DNA of 64,000 nucleotides. Origin: Hyphomicrobiales bacterium. GTDB lineage: Bacteria; Pseudomonadota; Alphaproteobacteria; Rhizobiales; Rhizobiaceae. Location of the stretch: the NCBI GenBank assembly GCA_900473175.1, contig UCKM01000001.1, positions 124,001 through 188,000 on the forward strand. The letters run 5' to 3'. Each line of letters begins with the position of its first letter. The first letter of the stretch is position 1. Positions 45,692 to 54,246 of this stretch are shown here, piece by piece. A program made the translations under genes and the position numbers. The notes under the pieces were generated by a model. It did not search any database. It was given only the letters and a program-made list of their open reading frames with translations, and was not told where the DNA came from.

Positions 45692-47319
45692 TTCGGCTCG
45701 CAGGTGGAGACGTCATCGATCCGGTCAATGGCGAAACCGGCCAGCGCGACATCTGGATCAGGGATGGTTTGCTTATCGATAGGCCCGAAGGCGAAACGCC
45801 CGACGAGACCCATGACGTCTCCGGCTGCATCGTCATGGCCGGCGCCATCGATATCCACTCGCATATTGGTGGCGGCAACGTGAACACTGCCCGTCTGCTG
45901 CTACCCGAGCATCACGCTGCGCATCTGCCGCGTCCGGCCAATACGCCACTTTCAAATGCGGGTTGGTCGACATTCCAGACCGGTTGCCTCTACGCCCAGA
46001 TGGGCTTTACCACGGTGGTGGAACCGGCCATGGCGCCATCGGCGGCACTGCATACGCATCTCGAGCTTGCTGATATCCCGATCATCGACAAAGCGACACT
46101 TGCCATCCTCGGCAATGATGATTTCACCCTGTCGCTGTTGCGCGACGCCAAGTCCTCGTCAATGCTTGATGACTATGTCGCCTGGATCATCGGCTCTTCC
46201 CGGGCCTTGGGCGTCAAGGTTATCAATGCCGGCGCCGCAGCGTCCTTCAAGGAGAATGTCCGCTCGTTCTCGTTCGACGATATGGTGCCGGAATATGGCG
46301 TGAGTTCGCGAAATATCGTCAAATCACTGCAAGCCTCGGTCACCCGCCTCGGAATACCGCATCCTTTGCACGTGCATGCGAACAATCTCGGCATCGCGGG
46401 AAGCGCCGACACTGCCGCGGCCACCATCGCCGCCACGGAAGGCGTGCCGATGCATCTCGCCCATCTCCAGTTCTATGGCTATGGGATCGAAGGAAAACGC
46501 AAATTCTCATCCGAGGCGGCGCGGCTTGCCGAACTTGTCAATGGCAATCCGGACGTCACGATCGACATCGGGCAGGTGATGTTTGGCCAGACCGTCACGA
46601 TTTCCTCCGATGTCATGCGCCAATTCACCGCAATCGGGAATGCGAACCCCAAGAAGACCGTCATCATTGATGGTGACGGCAATAGCAGCGGTGGCATCGT
46701 GCCCTATCGATATCGTCAGGACTATTACGGTTCGCTGCAGTGGGCCGTGGGGCTTGAACTGTTCCTCCTGATCACCGATCCATGGCGGGTGTTCTTCACC
46801 ACGGATCATCCCAATGGCGCGCCGTTCACCGCCTATCCCGAACTCTTCGAATTGCTGATGAGCAGCGATGCGCGCGATGCAAAATCGACGGAGCTGAACC
46901 CCAGTGCACTTGAACTGACGACGCTTGCCTCGGTCCGGCGCGAATATACGTTTGAAGAAATTGCGATCATGACCCGCGCGGCTCCCGCAAGGTTGCTCGG
47001 CCTCAAGGATCGCGGGCATCTCGGCCCCGGAGCCATTGCCGATGTGGCGGTTTATCGCCGTAGCAAGGACATTGCCAAAATGTTTCGGGAGGCCGCACTG
47101 GTCTTCAAGAACGGTGAGCTTGTCGTGAAGAACGGCAAGGTGACGCATTACCGGTGGGGCAAGGCGCTGCGGCTCAACCCGCCGCCTGACAAGGCCATGA
47201 TCAAGCGCATGAAGGACTATCATGACGAGCGCTATGGCCTGTCGCTCGACTGGTTCACATTTCCTGATACCGCCATTGCACGGGATGACCCGTTTGCGGA
47301 GGTGCCATGCAACAGCTGA
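45685..47319 (+). CDS. fhcA: Formyltransferase/hydrolase complex subunit FhcA (amidohydrolase fold)
   Basis: A 544-residue amidohydrolase-superfamily protein that hydrolyses the formyl group to formate in the complex. The zinc site begins AIDIHSHIGGGNVNTARL with His58 and His60, and other ligand regions are HPLHVHANNLG, HLAHLQFYGYG and FFTTDHPNGAPFTAYPE, including the conserved Asp. It overlaps fhcB (7 bp) and fhcD (13 bp). Product formate would feed a formate dehydrogenase outside the window. Confidence 0.95.
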   Translation: MLIRLAGGDVIDPVNGETGQRDIWIRDGLLIDRPEGETPDETHDVSGCIVMAGAIDIHSHIGGGNVNTARLLLPEHHAAHLPRPANTPLSNAGWSTFQTGCLYAQMGFTTVVEPAMAPSAALHTHLELADIPIIDKATLAILGNDDFTLSLLRDAKSSSMLDDYVAWIIGSSRALGVKVINAGAAASFKENVRSFSFDDMVPEYGVSSRNIVKSLQASVTRLGIPHPLHVHANNLGIAGSADTAAATIAATEGVPMHLAHLQFYGYGIEGKRKFSSEAARLAELVNGNPDVTIDIGQVMFGQTVTISSDVMRQFTAIGNANPKKTVIIDGDGNSSGGIVPYRYRQDYYGSLQWAVGLELFLLITDPWRVFFTTDHPNGAPFTAYPELFELLMSSDARDAKSTELNPSALELTTLASVRREYTFEEIAIMTRAAPARLLGLKDRGHLGPGAIADVAVYRRSKDIAKMFREAALVFKNGELVVKNGKVTHYRWGKALRLNPPPDKAMIKRMKDYHDERYGLSLDWFTFPDTAIARDDPFAEVPCNS

Positions 47320-48215
47320 CCCGCAATGGCGTCCTCATCGACGATACGTTTGCCGAAGCCTTTGGTATGCGCGCCACCGCGATCATTATCACGGCGCCAA
47401 CGCTCAAATGGGCGCGGCAAGCCGCCATCACCATGACAGGCTATGCGACATCGGTCATAGGGTGTGGTTGCGAGGCCGCCATTGATATCGATCTGGACGA
47501 GAGCAAGACGCCGGATGGCCGCCCCGGTTGCCGTGTCATGATTTTCGCGATGAGCACAGACGATCTTCAGAAGCAACTGAAAAGCCGGCTCGGGCAATGC
47601 GTGCTCACCTCACCGGGCAGTGCATGTTTCGCCGGACTGGAGGGCTCCGCGCCGCTCGATCTGGGCAATTCGCTGCGCTATTTCGGCGACGGTTGGCAAA
47701 TATCGAAGAAGTTCGGCGGCAGGCACTATTGGCGCGTCCCGGTCATGGACGGCGAGTTCCTGTGCGAAGCCACCACGGGTCTCACGAAAAGCGCTGTCGG
47801 CGGCGGCAACCTGCTGTTCCTGGCGGCGGACAATACCAAGGCCTTGCATGCGGCCGAGCAGGCTGTGGCTGCAATCAATAAAGTGCCGGGTGCGATCATG
47901 CCCTTTCCCGGAGGTATCGTCCGTTCGGGCTCCAAGGTGGGTGGCAAGTACAAGGGCATGATGGCTTCGACCAATGACGCGTTCGCCCCGACGTTGCGGG
48001 GTGTGGTCAATTCCTCGCTGTCGCCGGAGGTCAATGCGGTGCTGGAGATCGTCATCGATGGCGAGACCAGTGATGCGGTTGCGGCCGCGATGCGGGCGGG
48101 ACTGAAAGCGGCCATCGATCTTGGACCGAAGAAGGGTGCGCTCAGGATCAGCGCCGGCAACTATGGCGGCAAGCTTGGCAAGTTTCACTATCACCTCAAG
48201 GACTTGCTGCCATGA
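47307..48215 (+). CDS. fhcD: Formylmethanofuran:H4MPT formyltransferase FhcD (Ftr)
   Basis: A 302-residue Ftr-type transferase that moves the formyl group from formyl-H4MPT to the methylofuran carrier. It begins NGVLIDDTFAEAFGMRATAI and has KSAVGGGNLLFLAADNTKA and MPFPGGIVRSGSKVGGKYKG, typical of Ftr. It overlaps fhcA by 13 bp and fhcC by 4 bp. The bacterial enzyme works within the FhcABCD complex. Confidence 0.95.
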   Translation: MQQLTRNGVLIDDTFAEAFGMRATAIIITAPTLKWARQAAITMTGYATSVIGCGCEAAIDIDLDESKTPDGRPGCRVMIFAMSTDDLQKQLKSRLGQCVLTSPGSACFAGLEGSAPLDLGNSLRYFGDGWQISKKFGGRHYWRVPVMDGEFLCEATTGLTKSAVGGGNLLFLAADNTKALHAAEQAVAAINKVPGAIMPFPGGIVRSGSKVGGKYKGMMASTNDAFAPTLRGVVNSSLSPEVNAVLEIVIDGETSDAVAAAMRAGLKAAIDLGPKKGALRISAGNYGGKLGKFHYHLKDLLP

Positions 48216-49027
48216 AAGCACTGACCTTCAGCCTTATTGCCGAACCCGACCAACGGCTGGATCTGACACCTCTGACCCCTGCTGCGCTTACCGGGTTGAC
48301 GGTATCGCAAATCGAGAAGCTGCGCCTTGGTGCAGGCCGTGATGGTCTATTGGTTGGCGACGTTTTCAGGCTCTCCGGCAAGGACGCGAACAATGTCGTT
48401 ATCGAAGGCGGCAGCGCACGCTTCGACAGGATCGGTGCCGGCATGGCCAGCGGCCACATACGCGTCAATGGCAATATCGGCAGCCAGGCGGGCAGGAAGA
48501 TGTCGGGCGGCGCCGTTATGATCGAGGGGAATACTGGCGATCATGCAGGATCAGGCATGTCGGGTGGCCGGGTGGAGATCAGGGGCAATGCGGGGAACAA
48601 TGTCGGCGGTCCGGTTGCCGGAGAACTCACCGGGATGGAAGGCGGTGTGCTGATCGTGCGTGGCAAGGCGGGCGACTATGTTGGCGACCGGCTTCGTCGC
48701 GGCATCATTGCCGTGCTGAAGGGCTGCGGCGACTATGCCGGCTACCGCATGATCGCGGGCACAATTGTCGTGACGGGGCGCGTCGGGGCAATGCCCGGCT
48801 ATCTGATGAAGCGTGGTTCGCTGCTGTTCGACCGCCGTCCGGAACAGCTCTCGCCGACCTTCGTTCCCTGCGGTGAACCAGAGATCGCGTTTTCCGGCCT
48901 GTTCGACCGGTACCTCGTCGATGAAAATATTACGGATCGGCCCCTGCTGGGTCCGAGACCCGGCAGATATGGCGGCGACAATGCAGTGTCGGGCAAGGGC
49001 GAGATTTTATACAGGCGCGGTCGCTGA
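48212..49027 (+). CDS. fhcC: Formyltransferase/hydrolase complex subunit FhcC
   Basis: A 271-residue protein with the GxxGxxxG-repeat beta-helix of FwdC/glutamate-synthase C-terminal type. The repeats are seen as GGSARFDRIGAGM, GNIGSQAGRKMSGGAVMIEG, GNTGDHAGSGMSGGRVEIRG and GNAGNNVGG (about 80-145). It is the last gene of the fhcBADC operon. Only 3 bp separate its stop from the end of the minus-strand gene after it. Confidence 0.94.
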   Translation: MKALTFSLIAEPDQRLDLTPLTPAALTGLTVSQIEKLRLGAGRDGLLVGDVFRLSGKDANNVVIEGGSARFDRIGAGMASGHIRVNGNIGSQAGRKMSGGAVMIEGNTGDHAGSGMSGGRVEIRGNAGNNVGGPVAGELTGMEGGVLIVRGKAGDYVGDRLRRGIIAVLKGCGDYAGYRMIAGTIVVTGRVGAMPGYLMKRGSLLFDRRPEQLSPTFVPCGEPEIAFSGLFDRYLVDENITDRPLLGPRPGRYGGDNAVSGKGEILYRRGR

Positions 49028-49030
49028 TCG

Positions 49031-49711
49031 TCAGTGCGCTTTGCGTGCCGTTCGACTTGACGAAATCGGTAGGCGAGGAAATCTGGTCGCGCCACGCTTT
49101 GGTTCCGCTCCACCCTTGTTCTGCCGAGTGATCACAATGCGTGCATCGTCCTCAATGCGGAAGACCAGGCCTTGCGTTGCGATGAGCTTGACGTGTTGCG
49201 GGCCGAATGATTTTCCGACATTGACCACAACCGGCTTCAAATCGATGAGACGCCTCACGTCGTCCTTGGTGAACCTGACCTCGACTGACCCGCTGGCGCT
49301 GCCGAGCTTGTTCTCGATCCGATACCGGCCCGGTTCCAGCAGGGCCAGGGCGAACATGTCACCGCTGGTCAGGTGTGTACTTTCAAAGATTGCCTGCCCG
49401 CCGTCGCAAATATGGACCGACCATCCCGTATCGGACGTGGCATGAAAGACGACATAGCCTTTGGACGAAACCGATTGTCGCCCAGCATTCATTCCCCGTT
49501 CCGCCATGGCGAGATCAATGTCGAGCTGCATCGTCGCCGCATCGTCCCACACCTCGAAGGTCACGTTCCCCACGTGCTTTCCATCCTTCCGAACCGCCGC
49601 TTCATAGACGCCGGCGACCGCGAACCGATGGACAACGCTTGTACCAAGGCCGAGCGCGCCGTTGTCGAAGACTGTAGCTTCGAACAATTGCCGATTGAGT
49701 GCCGTTAACAT
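49031..49711 (-). CDS. Protein of unknown function adjacent to fhc operon
   Basis: A 226-residue protein that I do not recognise. There is no signal peptide. Two similar beta-rich regions are visible: an N-terminal one (about 10-55) with FAVAGVYEAAVRKDGKHVGN, and a middle one (about 80-150) with YVVFHATSDTGWSVHICDGG and LEPGRYRIENKLGSASGSVE. The C-terminus is basic with many Arg and Ser and probably disordered. No clear ribosome site precedes the ATG. It is convergent with fhcC (3 bp gap) and divergent from the LuxR gene. Codon use and GC look like its neighbours. Confidence 0.5.
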   Translation of the reverse strand: MLTALNRQLFEATVFDNGALGLGTSVVHRFAVAGVYEAAVRKDGKHVGNVTFEVWDDAATMQLDIDLAMAERGMNAGRQSVSSKGYVVFHATSDTGWSVHICDGGQAIFESTHLTSGDMFALALLEPGRYRIENKLGSASGSVEVRFTKDDVRRLIDLKPVVVNVGKSFGPQHVKLIATQGLVFRIEDDARIVITRQNKGGAEPKRGATRFPRLPISSSRTARKAH

Positions 49712-50108
49712 CGTTTTATCCCAAGGAACAGGTAAGGCTGCGTCGTTTGAAGTTGTGTCCGAATGAAATCCCGTGTTGCATCGGGAAGTATTCTATGAAA
49801 TATTTCTAGTTGGAGACAGAAATCAATACGATATTTATGTTATGTAAAGATGTGTTCTTACACCTTTGTGATTATTGAATGTTATGTGAGAATATACTAA
49901 TAGTCGAACCCAATAATGGGTTAGGCAATAATCAGTTGGGGTTAAGAATTTAACTAATCTGCCCAGCGGCAGAAGATCCAATGTGGGCATATCCGTAAGC
50001 GTTTCAGCCAGTTTCGATGATCGCTCCGTTTGTCTGGTGTCGCAGTGGCAAAATTCTCCCGCGACGCTATACTCGGCGATTGATAAGGCAGTTCAGCGGC
50101 AGCGTGGG
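49712..50108. promoter_or_regulatory. AT-rich divergent intergenic region with two perfect dyads
   Basis: Nearly 400 bp of clearly AT-rich sequence ahead of the LuxR-type gene. There are two perfect inverted repeats: AACCCA-ATAA-TGGGTT at 49907-49922 and GTTAA-GAAT-TTAAC at 49941-49954. CAATAAT also occurs twice in direct orientation at 49911-49917 and 49926-49932. These are plausible operators, possibly for autoregulation. A GTG-initiated in-frame extension of the LuxR gene back to 49983 is less likely than the ATG at 50109. Confidence 0.45.
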
Positions 50109-51209
50109 ATGAAGCACGACTTGAAGCTTATCGACGACGAGTTTATCGATCTCGTTTATGCCTCCCTCCTGGGTGAGACCAGCTGGCAGTACTTTCTCGA
50201 TCGGCTTGCTGGTACGCTTCCAGACGGCAAATCGACCCTCTTCTATCATGATCAATACAAGGCTACCGGCGCCCTGTCGCTGACGTCCGGGCTGACGACG
50301 AAGCAAGTCAATCAATACGATTCCCATTTTTGCCGTATCAATCCCTGGATGCCGAAGGCCTCTGTCCGCAAGATCGGCATAGGGGTTACGGCAGAGCAGA
50401 TGCTGCCCTATGACAGGCTGATAAAGACGGAGTTCTACACGGACTTTCTGGTGCCGGCCGGATCAGAGTCGGCGGTTGGTGTCACGATCGTTCGCAATGA
50501 AGGCAGGTCATTTTTGCTTAGTATCCTTACCAGCGAACGGGAAACGCAGCGAACCGCTGAAGCCGCCGAGCTCCTCACACGGCTGGCGCCCCATCTCCAC
50601 CGCGTGTTCAAATATTACCAGAACCGTTCGTTCAACCGGTTCAGCAAGGAAGCGCGCGGCCTCGCCTTTGACGCGATCGATGTTGGGCTCATCATCGTCG
50701 GTGACAATTCGCGTATCAAATCGGCATCCGAAACCGCGCAAAGGATCCTCGAAGAGGGAACCTGCGTCAGAACCTCCGCCTTGGGCAAATTGCACATCGC
50801 GTCGCATGACGCGGAGAGCATGCTGCAAAAAATGCTCGACAGGACGGCGCCTGAGCCAAAATTCGCCAACTATATTGTCGAGGACGTCAAGGTCACGCTG
50901 ATCCATGTGCAGAAGGATCGTTTTTCCTTCTTTTTCGAGGGCCCGACCGTCGTTGTCATATTGGAGCCGCAACGCAACGTGCAGCGGGCATTCGACCTTG
51001 CCGAGTTCCGTGAAATCCATTCTCTGACGGCTGCGGAAGTGCGGGCCCTTAATGGATTGATAGGCGGGCGATCGGTCGATGAAATTGCAGCGGAAGCAGG
51101 GCTCTCTCGTGAGACGATTCGCTCTCAAATCAAGAGCCTCTACGCCAAGACCAATGCGGCCAACCAGGTGGATTTGATCCGCATGGTTGCAGGACTTGAA
51201 GGCCTCTGA
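50109..51209 (+). CDS. LuxR-family transcriptional regulator
   Basis: A 366-residue regulator. The first 290 or so residues form a sensor region I cannot name, starting DLKLIDDEFIDLVYASLLGE and including TSGLTTKQVNQYDSHFCRIN. The C-terminal LuxR/GerE helix-turn-helix (about 300-360) reads LTAAEVRALNGLIGGRSVDE and AGLSRETIRSQIKSLYAKT. No autoinducer-domain signature or receiver aspartate is seen, so the signal is unknown. It is followed on the same strand by a second LuxR-type gene and lies next to the C1 genes. Confidence 0.8.
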   Translation: MKHDLKLIDDEFIDLVYASLLGETSWQYFLDRLAGTLPDGKSTLFYHDQYKATGALSLTSGLTTKQVNQYDSHFCRINPWMPKASVRKIGIGVTAEQMLPYDRLIKTEFYTDFLVPAGSESAVGVTIVRNEGRSFLLSILTSERETQRTAEAAELLTRLAPHLHRVFKYYQNRSFNRFSKEARGLAFDAIDVGLIIVGDNSRIKSASETAQRILEEGTCVRTSALGKLHIASHDAESMLQKMLDRTAPEPKFANYIVEDVKVTLIHVQKDRFSFFFEGPTVVVILEPQRNVQRAFDLAEFREIHSLTAAEVRALNGLIGGRSVDEIAAEAGLSRETIRSQIKSLYAKTNAANQVDLIRMVAGLEGL

Positions 51210-51483
51210 ACGGCCAGCCATTCGAAAAAAATTTTGCTTTTTTTGGATTCACCCCGCAGGGTGAAGCACTTTCCCGTAAAATCGACAACTATGGGCTTCC
51301 GTTGAACAATTCCTCTGCGGACAAGAACAAGGCAGGGTGGAGGACGGGGCATAAAGAAAGTAAATTCGTGATCGGGATGTTTCCTTGCGTAAGGTTCCCG
51401 GTTATCGCGCCAGATCATGACATACAACTCAGAGTTACAAACAACTGATGTTAAATCAGTGAGTACGTTTAGGGGTAAGTATC
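51210..51483 (+). promoter_or_regulatory. Intergenic region with two dyads ahead of the second LuxR-type gene
   Basis: A 274 bp gap. A poly-A/poly-T rich stretch (about 51228-51245) is followed by a perfect dyad, TTCACCC-CGCA-GGGTGAA, at 51248-51265, which could be an operator or a T-poor terminator of the first gene. A second perfect dyad, ACTGAT-GTTAA-ATCAGT, at 51444-51460, is 24 bp before the start codon, a good place for a regulator to block or recruit polymerase. No gene is visible in between. Confidence 0.45.
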
Positions 51484-52239
51484 ATGTCAGGAATCATGTA
51501 TGAAAGAATACCGGATGGCGATCATCCTGTAGCCGATCGACGTACGGCCGCCCGTCGTGCCGAGATACGCATCGCGTCAAACAATCCGCGGCCGCAGCGT
51601 TCTCTTGCCATCATTGACGGGCGTGTGCTCTCTCGTGAGCATCTTTCGTGGGGGCTTCTCGCCAACGGACTGGGACTGCATATCGTTAATTTTGGATCGG
51701 TCGAAGATATTGAGGATTTCGACGCGACGGACTTTTCGGCCATTCTCGTGTGCGTGGACGATACAAGGTTCATGGACAATTCGATTGTGCTCGAAATCGA
51801 TGAACTGGTGTTGAGATTTCCCAATGCGCCTGTCATCGTCCAAGCTGACATGTGCGGATTTCAGCAAATTCTGACCGTTCTTGAACACGGAGCGCGGGGT
51901 TATCTTCCGGGCAATGCGGGAATTTCGGTTTGCATGGAAGCCATATCGATGGCCTTGGCCGGGGGTGTGTTCGTTGCCGCCGAGAATTTGGGTGATATCC
52001 AGCGCATTCTCGGCACACGACGCTACCAATCGAAGCGGGGGGCGATGTTTACGCCGCGCGAGGAGGACGTAATCCAGGTATTGCGGCTTGGAAAGGCAAA
52101 TAAGTCAATAGCTTATACGCTGAATCTCGCTCCGAACACTGTGAAGGTCCACGTCCGCAATATCCTCAAGAAGCTTCGGGTGACCAACCGGGCGGAAGCC
52201 ATCTACAAGATCAACTCCATGTTCGATGAGGTAGCGTGA
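51484..52239 (+). CDS. LuxR-type response-regulator-like protein with degenerate receiver
   Basis: A 251-residue protein. An N-terminal receiver-like domain (about 38-160) includes RSLAIIDGRVLSREHLSWG and the end GARGYLPGNAGISV. The lysine that normally follows GYL in receivers is not present, and the acidic pocket is reduced, so phosphorylation is doubtful. The C-terminal LuxR/GerE domain (about 180-245) reads FTPREEDVIQVLRLGKANK and TVKVHVRNILKKLRVTNRAE. ATG 51484 is used; ATG 51496 is a close alternative. It is tightly coupled to the small membrane protein that follows. Confidence 0.8.
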   Translation: MSGIMYERIPDGDHPVADRRTAARRAEIRIASNNPRPQRSLAIIDGRVLSREHLSWGLLANGLGLHIVNFGSVEDIEDFDATDFSAILVCVDDTRFMDNSIVLEIDELVLRFPNAPVIVQADMCGFQQILTVLEHGARGYLPGNAGISVCMEAISMALAGGVFVAAENLGDIQRILGTRRYQSKRGAMFTPREEDVIQVLRLGKANKSIAYTLNLAPNTVKVHVRNILKKLRVTNRAEAIYKINSMFDEVA

Positions 52240-52391
52240 TGGTAAGCCTCGGTCTGATTTGGACGGTTATCGCTTTCCTCATGGTAAGCCTGCCGACCTC
52301 CATTCAACGCCAGCGGACCCTGAGAAAGGGTATGGCTGTGCGGCGGATCGGCTTCGACGGGGACAAGGCTCACCATGAGGGAACACATTGA
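52239..52391 (+). CDS. Small single-pass membrane protein (50 aa), unknown function
   Basis: I read this short frame directly. Its ATG overlaps the stop of the LuxR-type gene (TGATG), so it is translationally coupled to it. The sequence has a hydrophobic N-terminal segment, LGLIWTVIAFLMVSLPTSI, followed by a basic tail with RQRTLRKGMAVRRIGF. A small inner-membrane peptide with a positively charged cytosolic end is the natural reading. It lies 58 bp ahead of a strong terminator and nothing else fits in between. No family is known to me. Confidence 0.5.
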   Translation: MVSLGLIWTVIAFLMVSLPTSIQRQRTLRKGMAVRRIGFDGDKAHHEGTH

Positions 52392-52448
52392 CTGAGGGGG
52401 GCGCAGAGTAACAGTACGCGCAAAGTTGTGTAGTACTCAGTCGATCTT

Positions 52449-52478
52449 AAAGGGGCGCCGTGACGGGCGCCCCTTTTT
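52449..52478 (+). terminator. Rho-independent terminator after the LuxR pair
   Basis: GGGGCGCC at 52452-52459 and GGCGCCCC at 52466-52473 form a perfect 8 bp stem with a GTGACG loop, preceded by AAA and followed by TTTTT. It is a classic intrinsic terminator that ends the regulator transcript. The long upstream part of the next open frame runs across it, which is one reason for choosing a later start for that gene. Confidence 0.88.
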
Positions 52479-52617
52479 CATGTCCGCGTGGCGGATAAAT
52501 GGCGAAGCTTCATCCTTGGGGAGCGGAGGAGCCCCGACGGAAACGACTGGAATTCGCGACCGTCTCGCTTATAACGGGATTCGTTTACGATTTGCCCGCG
52601 ACAGGAAAGTTGATGAG

Positions 52618-54246
52618 GTGACAGACCGAACGTCCCCGCTTGCTCCCTTCAGACACGAGACCTTCCGGACCATCTGGATCGCCAGCCTTTCCTCGAATTT
52701 CGGTTCCCTGATCCAGGCGGTCGGTGCGGCCTGGATGATGACAACCATCTCTAGCTCGGTCGACATGGTTGCGCTGGTACAGGCCTCGACTGCCTTGCCC
52801 ATCATGCTGTTCTCTGTGGTGTCAGGCGCTCTCGCTGATAACTTCAACCGGCGCAAGGTGATGCTTGTGGCCCAGTGCTTCATGGTTGCCGTGTCGGCTT
52901 TTTTGGCGGTTCTCGCCTATCTCGGCCTCATCACACCCTGGCTGCTGCTGACTTTCACCTTCCTGCTCGGCTGCGGGACGGCACTGAACAACCCGTCATG
53001 GCAGGCTTCCGTAGGCGATATGGTACCACGCGACGATCTTCCGGCCGCCGTCGCGCTCAATAGCATGGGGTTCAACATTACGCGCAGCGTTGGTCCTGCC
53101 ATCGGCGGTGTGATCGTTGCGCTCGCAGGAGCTGCGGCCGCCTTTGCTGTGAACGCTGTCAGCTATTTTGCCCTGATTGTCGCATTGATCCGCTGGCAGC
53201 CGAAATATGATCCAAACCCCTTGCCGCGCGAGACCATGGGACGGGCAATTTCCGCCGGCTTGCGCTACGTGGCGATGTCACCCAACATCGGAAAAGTCAT
53301 CTTTCGCGGTTTCGTCTTCGGACTTTCGGCGAGCGCGGTGCTGGCGCTTCTACCGCTCGTTGCGCGCGACCTCGTTGGCGGCGGACCGTTGGTCTACGGC
53401 GTCATGCTCGGTTCATTCGGCATCGGCGCAATCGGCGGCGCCCTGCTCAGCGCGCGGTTGCGAGAGTTCCTCTCAAGCGAAGCCATCGTCCGCATTGCCT
53501 TTGCGGGATTTGCTGTGAGCGCCGCGATTGCCGCCATAAGCCCGAGCGCCTGGCCCACCAATGCCGCGCTCCTGGCGGCGGGCGCCTGCTGGGTGCTCGC
53601 CCTGTCTCTGTTCAACATGACCGTACAACTATCGACGCCGCGCTGGGTGGTCGGGCGCGCCTTGTCGCTCTATCAGACGACGACGTTCGGCGGCATCGCT
53701 GGCGGCAGCTGGATATGGGGTGTGGCAGCCGGCGAATATGGCGCGGACAAAGCCCTTCTTGCCTCAAGCGTCATCATGCTGCTCGGCGCCGCGATCGGCT
53801 TCCGCTATGCCCTGCCGGAGTTCAAGACGCTGAATCTCGATCCGCTCAATCGCTTCAGCGAGCCGCTATTGGCGCTCGACCTCAAGCCGCGCAGTGGTCC
53901 CATCGTCATCATGATCGATTACGTCATCGCCGAGGACGACGTTCCGGAATTTCTCGGGGTGATGGCCGACAGGCGGCGCGTGCGTATTCGTGATGGAGCC
54001 GGGCACTGGGCGCTCATGCGCGACCTCGAGAATCCCGAGATATGGACCGAGAGCTATCACACTCCAACCTGGGTCGAGTACGTGCGCCACAATCAGCGCC
54101 GGACCAAAGCCGACGCAGCGATCGGCGATCGGATCAGGCAGCTCCACAGGGGCGTGGCTGAACCACGGGTGCACCGGATGATCGAGCGTCAGACAATCCT
54201 CCCGCACGATATCGCCGCCCACAAGACACCGATCGACATGTCTTAA
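52618..54246 (+). CDS. Major facilitator superfamily transporter (MFS_3/EntS-like) with C-terminal cytosolic domain
   Basis: A 542-residue transporter. The first 400 or so residues form twelve hydrophobic segments, with SLSSNFGSLIQAVGAAWMM in the first and the loop SGALADNFNRRKVMLVAQC, an MFS motif A variant. The last 120 residues are soluble (VIMIDYVIAEDDVPEFLGVM onward), as usual in this subfamily ('transmembrane secretion effector'). GTG 52618 is chosen because the upstream in-frame part crosses the terminator at 52449-52478 and is not MFS-like. Substrate unknown. Its stop overlaps that of the sigma factor gene on the other strand. Confidence 0.82.
   Translation: MTDRTSPLAPFRHETFRTIWIASLSSNFGSLIQAVGAAWMMTTISSSVDMVALVQASTALPIMLFSVVSGALADNFNRRKVMLVAQCFMVAVSAFLAVLAYLGLITPWLLLTFTFLLGCGTALNNPSWQASVGDMVPRDDLPAAVALNSMGFNITRSVGPAIGGVIVALAGAAAAFAVNAVSYFALIVALIRWQPKYDPNPLPRETMGRAISAGLRYVAMSPNIGKVIFRGFVFGLSASAVLALLPLVARDLVGGGPLVYGVMLGSFGIGAIGGALLSARLREFLSSEAIVRIAFAGFAVSAAIAAISPSAWPTNAALLAAGACWVLALSLFNMTVQLSTPRWVVGRALSLYQTTTFGGIAGGSWIWGVAAGEYGADKALLASSVIMLLGAAIGFRYALPEFKTLNLDPLNRFSEPLLALDLKPRSGPIVIMIDYVIAEDDVPEFLGVMADRRRVRIRDGAGHWALMRDLENPEIWTESYHTPTWVEYVRHNQRRTKADAAIGDRIRQLHRGVAEPRVHRMIERQTILPHDIAAHKTPIDMS

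Noticed and set aside
52426-52617. N-terminal extension of the MFS transporter
   Set aside because: The extension crosses an intrinsic terminator and does not resemble the start of an MFS protein; GTG 52618 is adopted.
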